A stretch of 61,006 nucleotides of DNA, taken from assembly GCA_020853975.1 (NCBI GenBank), contig JADYXW010000069.1, positions 1-61,006 of the forward strand, read 5' to 3'. The stretch is from Phycisphaerales bacterium (lineage in GTDB: Bacteria > Planctomycetota > Phycisphaerae > Phycisphaerales > UBA1924). The notes under the pieces are model-generated. The model ran no database searches, had not been told where the DNA came from, and saw nothing but the letters and a program-made list of their open reading frames with translations. How positions within the stretch are numbered: the first letter of the stretch is position 1; every line of letters begins with the position of its first letter. Positions 26,475-35,013 of the stretch are shown piece by piece. The position numbers were made by a program, and so were the translations under genes.

Positions 26475-27890
26475 TTACACGCGCCGGTCCGTGGGCACGA
26501 GTGTCTGGGCGACTTCCTTCCGGAACGCCTCAAAGCCCTCACGCCCCATCAGCCCGAACGTCGCCTGCTTCCCAAGTTCCACCGCGGGCTGGTCATACGC
26601 GTCCACGCCCAGCAGCAGCCCCGCATACGCCGTCGCGATCTGCCACAGCGAGACAAACTCTCCGATGTGGTACGCGTCCACACGCGGGAAGGTGATCGTG
26701 AAGTTCGGGCGCAGGCTCTCCACCAGCGCAAACTCGGTCGCCTGCTTCTCCGCGTTCAGCAGCCTCCCGAGCGTCGAACCCTCCAGATACGCGAGGTTCT
26801 TGACGCCCAGCCCCTTCGGGATCGCCACATCCCTCGAGAACTCCCGGACCTCCAGCAGGCCGATCACCTTGTCGTTCGGGCCCTCACGATACAACTGAAT
26901 CTGGCTGTGCTGGTCCGTGGCCCCCAGCGCCTTGATCGGCGTGAACCCGGCGAACACCGTGTCGCCCCGCACGTCCGTCCGCTTCCCCAGGCTCTCCGCC
27001 CAGAGCTGCCTGTACCAGTCGGCCATCAGGTACAGCGAGTTTGCATAGGGCATCAGCACGTGGTTGGGCTTGCCCAGGTTCGTCCCCAGCTCCACCAGCA
27101 GAAACGCCAGCATCGCCGCCGGGTTCGCCCCCAGCGTCTCCGTGCGACAGCGCTGATCCATCGCCGCCGCACCGTCCAGCAGAGCGCCGATGTCAATCCC
27201 CGCCATCGCCGCCGAAAAGAGCCCCACGGGCGACAGAACGGAGAACCGCCCGCCCACACCGTCCGGCACCGGCAGAGTCGCAAACTTCTCCTTGTCGCAG
27301 ATGGCCCGCATCGTCCCCTTCGCCGGGTCCGTTACCGCCACGATGTTCTCGCCGTACGTCGAGCCCAGCGCCTTCGCGAGCATCTCACGCACGATCATGA
27401 ACTGCGCCGCCGTCTCCGCCGTCTCTCCCGACTTTGAGATCACGTTGAAGAGCGTCCGCTTCAGACCGCCCCGCTGTTCGCACACGTCCAGCACCGCGCC
27501 GAACGTCGCGGGGTCCACGTTGTCCACCACAAACACCCGCGGGCCCGTTCTTGCCGGCGGCTCCATCAGGTTGTAGGTGGGAGGGTTCAGCGCCGCCTGC
27601 AGCGCGATGTTCCCCAGCGCCGAGCCGCCGATCCCCAGCACCACCATGTTCTCGAACTTCCCCGCGCACGCCTGCGCGACCCGCCTCACCTGACCCACAT
27701 GGTCGGTCCTCATCGGGTCAAAGGGCAGGTCCCGCCAACGCTCCCAGCCCTTCCCCCGCGACGTCGCCAGCGACCGCGTGTGCGCCGCGATCGCCGCGGC
27801 CCCGGGTCCCGCGGGGTCCAGCACCGCGGGGTCGATCCCGTGAGAACCCACCCGGTCGGAAAGACAGTTCGCGTAGTCGATCGTGAGCAT
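26475..27890 (-). CDS. pgi: Glucose-6-phosphate isomerase
   Basis: Interconverts glucose-6-phosphate and fructose-6-phosphate; 471 aa, in the range of the shorter bacterial forms. The first SIS domain has MVVLGIGGSALGNIALQ, then NVISKSGETAET; the second has SPVGLFSAAMAGID, LGATDQHSQIQLY (catalytic His region) and the C-terminal AYAGLLLGVDAYDQPAVELGK (catalytic Lys). The frame is open to 27953, but a TATCCT hexamer seven bases before the ATG at 27890 and the normal N-terminus MLTIDYANCL make this the start. It is divergent from putA with only 56 bases between start codons. Confidence 0.96.
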   Translation of the reverse strand: MLTIDYANCLSDRVGSHGIDPAVLDPAGPGAAAIAAHTRSLATSRGKGWERWRDLPFDPMRTDHVGQVRRVAQACAGKFENMVVLGIGGSALGNIALQAALNPPTYNLMEPPARTGPRVFVVDNVDPATFGAVLDVCEQRGGLKRTLFNVISKSGETAETAAQFMIVREMLAKALGSTYGENIVAVTDPAKGTMRAICDKEKFATLPVPDGVGGRFSVLSPVGLFSAAMAGIDIGALLDGAAAMDQRCRTETLGANPAAMLAFLLVELGTNLGKPNHVLMPYANSLYLMADWYRQLWAESLGKRTDVRGDTVFAGFTPIKALGATDQHSQIQLYREGPNDKVIGLLEVREFSRDVAIPKGLGVKNLAYLEGSTLGRLLNAEKQATEFALVESLRPNFTITFPRVDAYHIGEFVSLWQIATAYAGLLLGVDAYDQPAVELGKQATFGLMGREGFEAFRKEVAQTLVPTDRRV

Positions 27891-27897
27891 GGGGCAC

Positions 27898-27903
27898 AGG
27901 ATA
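27898..27903 (-). promoter_or_regulatory. -10 element TATCCT for pgi (leaderless type)
   Basis: TATCCT, seven bases, then the pgi ATG at 27890. It is back to back with the putA element; 32 bases separate the hexamers. Confidence 0.5.
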
Positions 27904-27935
27904 GCGGCCGGAACACCCCCCGCGGCGCCCGTCGC

Positions 27936-27941
27936 TACCAT
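27936..27941 (+). promoter_or_regulatory. -10 element TACCAT for putA (leaderless type)
   Basis: TACCAT, five bases, then the putA ATG at 27947. Confidence 0.5.
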
Positions 27942-27946
27942 CCTCC

Positions 27947-30900
27947 ATGGCACTCTTCAGCCGAAAAGCCAAGGCCGCCCCCGCACCCGCCCCCTCCGGC
28001 CCATCGACGGACCGCGAACGCCGGATCTTCGAGATCGGCAGCGACCTGCTCGCCCGCGCCCGGGGCCACAAGGCGGGGCTCCTCTCCACCAGGTTCTACA
28101 GCGACGCACTCATGGAATGGTCCATGAAGGACCCCAACTTCAAGGTCCAGATGTTCCGCTTCGTCGACTGCTTCCCCATGCTCCGCTCCAGCGACGACGT
28201 CTTCGACCACTGGCAGGACTACATGAACCAGCCGGGGGTCACCGTCCCCGGGGCCGTCGCCGCCGCCATGAAGGCCGGCGGGCTCGCCAAGGGCCTCGCC
28301 GTCCGCACCATGTCCTCCCAGATCGAGTCCATGGCGGCCAAGTTCATCGCCGGCGCCGACGCCGCCGGCGCCCTTCCCGGCCTCGCCTCCCTCTGGGACG
28401 ATGGCATCGCGTTCTCCGTCGATCTGCTCGGCGAGACCTGCGTTTCCGACGAAGAGGCCGACGCCTACCAGCGCAAGTACCTCGACCTTATCCAGAACCT
28501 CCCCGGCGCCGTCGCGGGCTGGAAGGCCCAGCCCCGCCTCGAATCCGACCATCTGGGCGCCATCCCGCGCACCAACGTCTCCATCAAGGTCTCCGCCCTC
28601 TCCGCGCGCGTTGATCCTATTGACACCGAGGGCTCCATCCGCGAACTCATGAAGCGCCTCGTCCCGGTTCTTGAGACCGCCCGCGACCGGGGCGTTTTCG
28701 TCAACTTCGACATGGAGCACTTCGCCTTCAAGGACCTCACCATCGAGCTCTTCCAGCGATGCGTCGAAGCGGTCGACTTCCAGGCCGGCCTCGCCATGCA
28801 GGCATACCTCAAGAGCGGGCCCGAAGACGCACGCCGCCTCGCCGACTGGGCCCGCCGCACCGGAAAACTCGTGACCGTCCGCCTGGTCAAGGGTGCCTAC
28901 TGGGACGCCGAGACCATCAAGGCCGAGATGAACGGCTGGCCATGCCCTGTCTGGCCCACCAAGTGGCAGACCGACGCCTGCTACGAGCAGATGGCCGAGA
29001 TCCTCCTCGACGCATGCCCGCCCTCCGGCTCGTCGGGCCGCCCATCCGGCATCCGTCTCGCGCTGGGGTCCCACAACGCCCGCTCCATCGCCGCCGTTCT
29101 CGCCGCCGCCGAGGCCCGGAGCCTTCCCTGGAGCGCCGTCGAGCTCCAGATGCTCCACGGCATGGCGGACCAGCTCAAGCACGCCGCCGCCGAGCTCGGC
29201 CTCCGCATCCGCGAGTACGTCCCTGTAGGCGACATGATCCCCGGCATGGCCTACCTCGTCCGCCGCCTCCTCGAAAACACCAGCAACGAGTCCTGGCTCA
29301 AGGCCGGCTTCATGGACAACGCCGATGTGGGGGCCCTGCTCCGCCGCCCCGGCCCCGTGGGGCCCGGTGGCCCGGGTGAGCCCGGCCCGTCAGCGACCGA
29401 CCTCCTCCCCGAGCGCCACGCCCTCAGCCCCGCGATCAAGGGCCTGGGCAACGGCCGCGCGTTCTTTACCGAGCCCATGCGCGATTTCGCCTTTAGGGCT
29501 GTCCGCGAGACCTTTGGCTCCGCCGTCGGTCGCGCCACGGTCCCAAGGGTCGCCAGCGATCGCACCCCAGAGCAGGCGTCGCAGATGATCGCCGCCGCCG
29601 CCGGCGCCTTCGAGGTCTGGCGCGACGTTGATGTTCGAGTCCGCGCCTCCGCGCTCCTCGCCGCCGCCTCACGCATGCGGGCCCAGCGAGACTCCCTCGC
29701 CGGCGTGATAATCAAGGAAGCCGGCAAGACCTGGCGCGAGGCCGACGCGGACGTCTGCGAGGCCATCGACTTCTGCGAGTTCTACGCCCGCGCCGCTGTC
29801 CCCCTCTTCGACCGCCAACGCCTCGGCCGCTTCGTGGGCGAGCTCGACGAGCAATGGCACCAGCCCCGGGGTGTCTGCGTCGTCATCTCCCCCTGGAACT
29901 TCCCCCTCGCCATCCTCTGCGGCATGGCCGTCGCCGCACTCGTCACGGGCAACACCGTCATCACAAAGCCCGCCGAGCAGACCGCCGGCATCGCCAGCAT
30001 CCTGCACGACATCCTGATCGAATCGCTCACCGAGGCCCTCTCCAAGGCCGGCATCCGCCTCGCCGCCCGCGACCTGCTCCACTTCTGCCCCGCGCCGGGC
30101 GAGACCACCGGCGCCGCGCTTGTTCGCGACCCGCGCGTCGCTGTCATCGCATTCACCGGCTCCCGGGACGTGGGCTGCGACATCCTCCACGCCGCTGCCC
30201 CGCCCTCACCCTTCGCCGGCGCCCGTGACGCCTTCACGCAGTGGGCCACCGGTTCGCACGCCCATGTCAAGAAGGTCGTCTGCGAGATGGGGGGCAAGAA
30301 CGCGCTCATCGTCGATACCTCCGCCGACTTCGACGAGGCCGTCCTCGCCGTCCGCCACTCCGCCTTCGGATTCCAGGGCCAGAAGTGCTCCGCCTGCTCC
30401 CGGTGCATCGTCGTTGACCCCGCCGGCCCCTCGGGCCCGGCCATCACCCAGTTCACCTCGCGCCTCGTCGAGGCCACCCGCGCGCTCGTCATCGGCGACC
30501 CCGCGAACGGCGGCACCGACGTCGGTCCCGTTATCGACGAGGAAGCCGCACGGAAGATCCTGGGCTGCGTCGCCACCGCCGAACGCGAGGGCTGCACGCT
30601 CGCCCTCCGCATGCCCCTGCCCCCGAACCTCCCCGCAGGAAAGCACTTCGTCTCCCCGACCATCTTCACGGGCGTCACCCAGAGCCACACCCTCGCCCGC
30701 GAAGAGGTCTTCGGGCCGGTCCTCGCAGTCATGCACGCGACCACCTTCGCCGACGCGCTCGCCATCGCCAACAGCGTTCCGTACAAGCTCACCGGGGGTG
30801 TCTTCACCAGAAAGCCCAGCCACATCGAGCTCGCCAAGCGACAGTTTCGCGTCGGCAACCTCTACGTCAACCGCGGCATCACCGGCGCACTGGTCGCCCG

Positions 30901-31033
30901 CCAGCCCTTCGGCGGGTTCGGCATGTCCGGCGTCGGCAGCAAGGCCGGCGGCGCCGAGTACCTCTACCAGTTCGTCGAGCCCAGAGCCTCCGCGGAAAAC
31001 ACCATGCGCCGAGGCTTCGCCCCGGAGCTCTGA
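27947..31033 (+). CDS. putA: Bifunctional proline dehydrogenase / glutamate-semialdehyde dehydrogenase
   Basis: Oxidises proline to glutamate in two steps; 1028 aa, the size of minimal PutA proteins without the ribbon-helix-helix repressor domain. The N-terminal FAD-dependent proline dehydrogenase barrel (about 90-450) shows FVNFDMEHFAFKDL, VRLVKGAYWDAE and the tail RRLLENTSNESW. The NAD-dependent aldehyde dehydrogenase (about 520-1000) shows SPWNFPLAILCG, FTGSRDVG, catalytic E780 in CEMGGKNA and nucleophile C814 in GQKCSACSRC, 34 residues apart as usual. Product glutamate could feed the glutamate dehydrogenase at 12126. No SD is seen; the start follows a leaderless-type hexamer. Confidence 0.97.
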   Translation: MALFSRKAKAAPAPAPSGPSTDRERRIFEIGSDLLARARGHKAGLLSTRFYSDALMEWSMKDPNFKVQMFRFVDCFPMLRSSDDVFDHWQDYMNQPGVTVPGAVAAAMKAGGLAKGLAVRTMSSQIESMAAKFIAGADAAGALPGLASLWDDGIAFSVDLLGETCVSDEEADAYQRKYLDLIQNLPGAVAGWKAQPRLESDHLGAIPRTNVSIKVSALSARVDPIDTEGSIRELMKRLVPVLETARDRGVFVNFDMEHFAFKDLTIELFQRCVEAVDFQAGLAMQAYLKSGPEDARRLADWARRTGKLVTVRLVKGAYWDAETIKAEMNGWPCPVWPTKWQTDACYEQMAEILLDACPPSGSSGRPSGIRLALGSHNARSIAAVLAAAEARSLPWSAVELQMLHGMADQLKHAAAELGLRIREYVPVGDMIPGMAYLVRRLLENTSNESWLKAGFMDNADVGALLRRPGPVGPGGPGEPGPSATDLLPERHALSPAIKGLGNGRAFFTEPMRDFAFRAVRETFGSAVGRATVPRVASDRTPEQASQMIAAAAGAFEVWRDVDVRVRASALLAAASRMRAQRDSLAGVIIKEAGKTWREADADVCEAIDFCEFYARAAVPLFDRQRLGRFVGELDEQWHQPRGVCVVISPWNFPLAILCGMAVAALVTGNTVITKPAEQTAGIASILHDILIESLTEALSKAGIRLAARDLLHFCPAPGETTGAALVRDPRVAVIAFTGSRDVGCDILHAAAPPSPFAGARDAFTQWATGSHAHVKKVVCEMGGKNALIVDTSADFDEAVLAVRHSAFGFQGQKCSACSRCIVVDPAGPSGPAITQFTSRLVEATRALVIGDPANGGTDVGPVIDEEAARKILGCVATAEREGCTLALRMPLPPNLPAGKHFVSPTIFTGVTQSHTLAREEVFGPVLAVMHATTFADALAIANSVPYKLTGGVFTRKPSHIELAKRQFRVGNLYVNRGITGALVARQPFGGFGMSGVGSKAGGAEYLYQFVEPRASAENTMRRGFAPEL

Positions 31034-31058
31034 CGACACCCGGCCCCGTTTCCCGCGC

Positions 31059-31496
31059 CTACGCCCGGCTGATGTACGCCTCCAGCGACGACACCGTCAC
31101 CGCCAGCGACTCGCTCTCGAAGGCGTTGAGGTCCCCGATCGAGACCATCCCCACCAGCCCCGCCCCGGGCTCGTGCACCGGCACGTGGCGGATCCGCCGC
31201 TCGCGAATCTCCTGCCTCAGCTCGTCCAGGCTCGTGTCCCTGCGGCAGCAGTAGACCTCGCGGGTCATCACGTGCGACACGCGAGTCATCCGGGGCTCCA
31301 CCCCGAGTGCCAGCACCCGCGTCAGCAGGTCCCGCTCCGTCAGGATCCCCCGAAGATTGCCCCGGGCGTCCGTCACCACCACCGACCCCACGTGCCGGTC
31401 GTTCATCGCGCAGACCGCGTCCAAGACAGTCGCGTCCTCCCGAACGCTGAAGACCTGGGTGCCCTTCCGCCTCAGAATGTCGCTCACGTGTGCCAT
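31059..31496 (-). CDS. CBS-domain pair protein
   Basis: Small cytoplasmic protein, 145 aa, made of two CBS domains (about 8-65 and 73-135): GSVVVTDARGNLRGILTERD and IRHVPVHEPGAGLVGMVSIGD are the repeat cores. Stand-alone CBS pairs bind adenosine nucleotides and regulate partners. Inter-domain residues YCCRRDTSLDEL include an unusual Cys pair. The ATG at 31496 follows GGAAGGAAGG; the longer frame to 31634 is rejected because it would overlap the promoter. Confidence 0.92.
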   Translation of the reverse strand: MAHVSDILRRKGTQVFSVREDATVLDAVCAMNDRHVGSVVVTDARGNLRGILTERDLLTRVLALGVEPRMTRVSHVMTREVYCCRRDTSLDELRQEIRERRIRHVPVHEPGAGLVGMVSIGDLNAFESESLAVTVSSLEAYISRA

Positions 31497-31556
31497 GGCG
31501 CCTTCCTTCCTGTCCGGCACCGCCGCTCGACCTTGAACGTCGGAGCGGACCGCGTC

Positions 31557-31584
31557 ATTATCACACAAACCGACTCCCCGTGAA
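31557..31584 (-). promoter_or_regulatory. Sigma-70-like promoter of the CBS-pair gene
   Basis: TTCACG (31584-31579), 16-base spacer, GATAAT (31562-31557) with TG two bases upstream of it. One of the few sites here with a near-consensus -10 and a recognisable -35. Confidence 0.5.
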
Positions 31585-31653
31585 AGCCCTAAATCGGGGG
31601 TACGTGTCCAGCCACGCTCTCGTTCTGTTCGCATCCGAACCGGATGCGAACCG

Positions 31654-32277
31654 CTACTGGCCCCGCATTAGCATCTCGTAGACCTCCTGCGCCGGCCCTC
31701 GAAGCTCGATCCGGCTCTGCAGCCTGTGAATCGCCTCGGCCCGATTCCCCGTCCGTGCGAGGATCACCGCCGCCAACGCATCGTGGTCCGGGTACTGATA
31801 CCAGTATCCATCGTTCTGCCACCGCTTCGGCCCCCGAAACACCAACGCCGCCGACTCGTTGACCCTCCCCGCGGCGTGTGCCTCCTCCGCCGCGCGAAAC
31901 GCCAACCTCCCCATTTTGATCCAGATCACGTAGAACTCATCCGCCTTGGGCAGTTGGGGCTCAACCGCCCCGCAGAAGTCCAGCACCGCCGCCGCGAACA
32001 CGGTCGCGTCCACGCTGGCCACCGGAGTCGTCTCCCCAAGCATCGGCGTCCCCGTCGCCGCAGACTCCAGCATCGCCACCGCGCGGTCGATCGCCCCGCC
32101 CACGGTGACCCGCTTGGTGTTGAAGTCCGCCGTCAACTCTGCCGCCGCCGCCGCGGGACCTCCGCCCGGGGCCACCGCCGTCGCCGCCGCGTGGGCCAGG
32201 GCCGCGGGCTCCCGCTCCGCGCAGCCGGCCAGCGCCGCCACGCCCGCCGCCACGACTGCCAGCAACAGTCCCCGCAT
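31654..32277 (-). CDS. Lipoprotein of unknown function
   Basis: Predicted lipoprotein of 207 aa: hydrophobic signal and lipobox (VAALAGC, Cys near residue 19), then an Ala-rich spacer and a helical domain (FAAAVLDFCGAVEPQLP, IWIKMGRLAFRAAEEAHAAG) ending with YWYQYPDHDALAAVIL. No family recognised. A TACGCT hexamer six bases before the ATG at 32277 favours this start over the open frame to 32307. It lies 26 bases downstream of the TerC-PGPGW gene, but has its own promoter element. Confidence 0.72.
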   Translation of the reverse strand: MRGLLLAVVAAGVAALAGCAEREPAALAHAAATAVAPGGGPAAAAAELTADFNTKRVTVGGAIDRAVAMLESAATGTPMLGETTPVASVDATVFAAAVLDFCGAVEPQLPKADEFYVIWIKMGRLAFRAAEEAHAAGRVNESAALVFRGPKRWQNDGYWYQYPDHDALAAVILARTGNRAEAIHRLQSRIELRGPAQEVYEMLMRGQ

Positions 32278-32283
32278 GCCCGC

Positions 32284-32289
32284 AGCGTA
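32284..32289 (-). promoter_or_regulatory. -10 element TACGCT (leaderless type) for the lipoprotein gene
   Basis: TACGCT, GCGGGC, then ATG at 32277. Confidence 0.5.
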
Positions 32290-32303
32290 CCGCGTCTCGC
32301 CTC

Positions 32304-33734
32304 TCAAGGTTGCGTGCTATCTCCGCGAGGCGGACCTTCCCCGTCCCTCCGCCTCCGGAAGAACGTGAAGTACCCCCACGCCAGCTGCCCCAGCACCGCC
32401 GGCACCAGCCCCAGGGCTACCTGGTGCGGCTTCAACTTCAGCAGCTTCCCCGCGACCAAGAAGACCGCCGCCGTCCCCAGCACGAGAGGGATGAGCACCC
32501 AGGGCCTGAACCGCTTCCGCGCCGCAACGGCCGACGCCTCCACCGCCTCCTCCGCCTTCGCCCGGTACTTGTCCGCGAACCGCTTGGCCCACGCAAACTC
32601 ATTCCCCAGGATCGCCAGCCCGATGAAGATCACCGGCAGCCCGGGCCCGGGCGCGATCACGAAGAACACGCCCACCGCCAGCAGCGTCACGCCCACGACC
32701 AGCGCAATCGTCCGCCGCGCATGCCGCAGGGTCGCTTTCGCCACCCGGTCCGCGCTCTCACCCAGGGGCGACACATCCCGTCTCGCGCCCTTGGTGCCGA
32801 TCCCAATGATCGTCCCGGCCGCGAGCGAGAGCACCAGCACCGCCACAGACTCAAGCGTCGGGCGTCGCATGTCCGCCGGCAGGGACATCAAGACCGCCGC
32901 GTACCCCAGGCTGCACGCGAGCCCGATCTTGCAATACCGCAGCCAGTCCGAGGCGTCCCGCAGCGCGACGTACAGCGACCTCAGGCACAGCAGCGCGAAC
33001 GCGTTGGCCGAATACACCAGCAGTGGGTCGCGCGAGATCGCCAGCACCGCGGGGATCGAGTCCATCGCCATGAACGCGTCCGCCGTCTCCAGCAGCACAA
33101 CCAGGATGAGCAGGGGCGTCACCGCCAGCCGCCCGCCCACCCGGGTGAAGAGCGCCGCCCCCTCCGCCCGCGGGGCCACGGGCACGACCCGCCTCAGCAT
33201 CCGGATCAGCATGTTGCTCGACGGGTCCAGGTTCTCTTGGCGGATGACCAGCATCCGCAGCGCCGCCAGCACCAGCAGCCCCGAGATCACGAACCTCGAC
33301 CACGGGAACTGGTGCAGCAGCTCCGCGCCCGTCGCCGTGAGCGCGCCCCGCACAAAGAGGCCCAGCAGCACGCCCCACAGCAGCACCCGGTGCTGCACCT
33401 GGCGAGGCGTCTTGAACTGCACGAAGAGCGCTGTGACTACGAACACCGTGTCCAGGTCCAGCGCCAACTGCCATCCGAACGCGCCGAGGAACTGCCCGAA
33501 CGCCTCCTTGGTGCTGAGCGACGTCTCCCCGCGCCCGAGCCCGATGCCAAGCCAGTGCTCGCCGTGCGCGACCGCCAGCAGGCCCCCGAACGCGATGGCC
33601 AGCAGCGCGTAAAGCCCCGCTGTCCGCCACTCGTTCCGCGCCGTGGGGGCCCGGTGCCCTCGGTGAATCCCGAACAGGTCGATCAGCACAAGCGCCGCCA
33701 CCAGCGCCGTCACCAGGGCCGCCAGCAGCATCAT
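32304..33734 (-). CDS. TerC-family membrane protein fused to a PGPGW domain
   Basis: Integral membrane protein, 476 aa. The N-terminal ~300 residues are a TerC domain with the acidic membrane motifs LALDLDTVFVVTALF and LETADAFMAMDSIPAVLAI, thought to bind metal ions such as manganese. Residues about 345-415 form a second module with VFFVIAPGPGLPVIFIGLAI followed by LGNEFAWAKR, the hallmark of the putative transmembrane PGPGW family, then two more helices. The ATG at 33734 overlaps the stop of the upstream TerC gene (ATGA). Such fusions hint at a functional link between the two families; TerC proteins are linked to tellurite resistance and Mn export. Confidence 0.85.
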   Translation of the reverse strand: MMLLAALVTALVAALVLIDLFGIHRGHRAPTARNEWRTAGLYALLAIAFGGLLAVAHGEHWLGIGLGRGETSLSTKEAFGQFLGAFGWQLALDLDTVFVVTALFVQFKTPRQVQHRVLLWGVLLGLFVRGALTATGAELLHQFPWSRFVISGLLVLAALRMLVIRQENLDPSSNMLIRMLRRVVPVAPRAEGAALFTRVGGRLAVTPLLILVVLLETADAFMAMDSIPAVLAISRDPLLVYSANAFALLCLRSLYVALRDASDWLRYCKIGLACSLGYAAVLMSLPADMRRPTLESVAVLVLSLAAGTIIGIGTKGARRDVSPLGESADRVAKATLRHARRTIALVVGVTLLAVGVFFVIAPGPGLPVIFIGLAILGNEFAWAKRFADKYRAKAEEAVEASAVAARKRFRPWVLIPLVLGTAAVFLVAGKLLKLKPHQVALGLVPAVLGQLAWGYFTFFRRRRDGEGPPRGDSTQP

Positions 33735-34753
33735 GAAGGCGGCACTTCCCCGGGCCGCTCCGCCCCTGCCCCGGCCCCCCTCGATGCCCACAGCGACACG
33801 CCCACGCCCAGCCCCAGGGCGCCGGTGATGATCGACAGCGTCACCTCCGGCTCAAAGTGCACGCCGAAGTACTTCAGCAGCATCTTCACCCCGACGAAGA
33901 CCAGCACGAAGGCCAGGCTGTACTTGAGGTACTTGAACTTGTCCATCATCGCCGCGAGCGCGAAGTACATCGACCTCAGCCCCAGGATCGCGAACACGTT
34001 CGACGTGAACACGATGAACGGGTCCGTCGTGATCCCGAGGATCGCCGGGATGGAGTCCACCGCGAACACCACGTCCGTGGTTTCGACCACCAGCAGCACG
34101 AGGAACAGCCCGGTGAACAGCCGCCTGCCGTCCTGCACCACCACGAACCGCTCCCCGTGATACCCGTGCGCCAGGGGCAGCACCTTCCGCGCCGTGCGAT
34201 ACACCCAGCCGTGCTCCGGGTCCATGTCTTCATCTTTCTGGGTCACCAGCCGGATCCCGGTGTACACCAGGATCGCGCCGAAGAGGTACAGCACCCACTC
34301 AAACCGGCTCACCAGCGCCGCGCCCGTCAGGATCATCGCCGCCCGCAGCACCAGCGCCCCCAGAATGCCCCAGAACAGCACCCGGTGCTGGTACCGCGAC
34401 TCCACCCTGAAGTGCCGGAAGATCACCGCGATCACGAAGATGTTGTCCAGGCTCAGCGAGTACTCCACCAGCCAGCCCGTCACGAACTTCGTCGCCGCCT
34501 CCAGGCCCAGCTCGTGCGGCGTCGCCCCTTTCGGGTGATGCTCCGCATAGTCCGTCGCCACCTGCAGCCAGTCATCCCGGTACCCGAAGTACACCAGCAC
34601 GCTGAAGGCCAGCGCCAGCACCACGCACACGCCCGTCCAGAGCAGCGCCTCCTTCGTCTTCACGACGTGCGGCGTCCGGTTCACGACGAACAGGTCCAGC
34701 GCCAGCATCACCAGCACGAACCCGCAGAAGAGGATCCATACCCAGTGTGTCAT
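33731..34753 (-). CDS. TerC-family membrane protein
   Basis: Integral membrane protein, 340 aa, with about seven to nine helices. It contains the paired TerC motifs VEYSLSLDNIFVIAVIF and VETTDVVFAVDSIPAILGI, with the intramembrane Asp residues. Family members are implicated in manganese export during protein secretion and in tellurite resistance. The ATG at 34753 with GGAGG nine bases upstream is preferred. The next gene overlaps by four bases, so both TerC proteins are made together and may act as a pair. Confidence 0.92.
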   Translation of the reverse strand: MTHWVWILFCGFVLVMLALDLFVVNRTPHVVKTKEALLWTGVCVVLALAFSVLVYFGYRDDWLQVATDYAEHHPKGATPHELGLEAATKFVTGWLVEYSLSLDNIFVIAVIFRHFRVESRYQHRVLFWGILGALVLRAAMILTGAALVSRFEWVLYLFGAILVYTGIRLVTQKDEDMDPEHGWVYRTARKVLPLAHGYHGERFVVVQDGRRLFTGLFLVLLVVETTDVVFAVDSIPAILGITTDPFIVFTSNVFAILGLRSMYFALAAMMDKFKYLKYSLAFVLVFVGVKMLLKYFGVHFEPEVTLSIITGALGLGVGVSLWASRGAGAGAERPGEVPPS

Positions 34754-34795
34754 GCCCGGCACCCTCCAGAGCCCCGGCACACTCTCCCGCGGTTC

Positions 34796-34801
34796 ATGCT
34801 A
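34796..34801 (-). promoter_or_regulatory. -10-like TAGCAT for the terC pair
   Basis: TAGCAT 42 bases before the ATG at 34753 on the minus strand. The upstream 230 bases after rpoD also contain TAGGAT (34990-34985). Confidence 0.3.
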
Positions 34802-34873
34802 TTCCACACAGATCCTCGCACAACATCCTCCCGCGCCGACCAGCGGCGCCGCTCGGATGTTGGTCTCGCTCCG

Positions 34874-34918
34874 TGCGTCCCGACGCACGCCAAGGACCGG
34901 GAGGCGTCTCCGCCTCCG
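34874..34918. other. Two adjacent short hairpins between rpoD and terC
   Basis: GTGCGTC-CC-GACGCAC at 34874-34889 and GGAGGCG-TCTC-CGCCTCC at 34901-34918. Neither is followed by a T-run on either strand, so they are not standard terminators. They may mark the end of the rpoD transcript. Confidence 0.4.
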
Positions 34919-35013
34919 TGCTGACGGCCGGCCTGGCATCCCGAGCTCCATCGCCCGGGGGGGCTACTCCCCAACAGTGGGCCGATCCTAGGCAGCGCCC
35001 GCCCCGTCGCACC

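Noticed and set aside
26082..27437. Plus-strand frame of 451 codons over pgi
   Set aside because: It is antisense to pgi, whose motifs are unambiguous.
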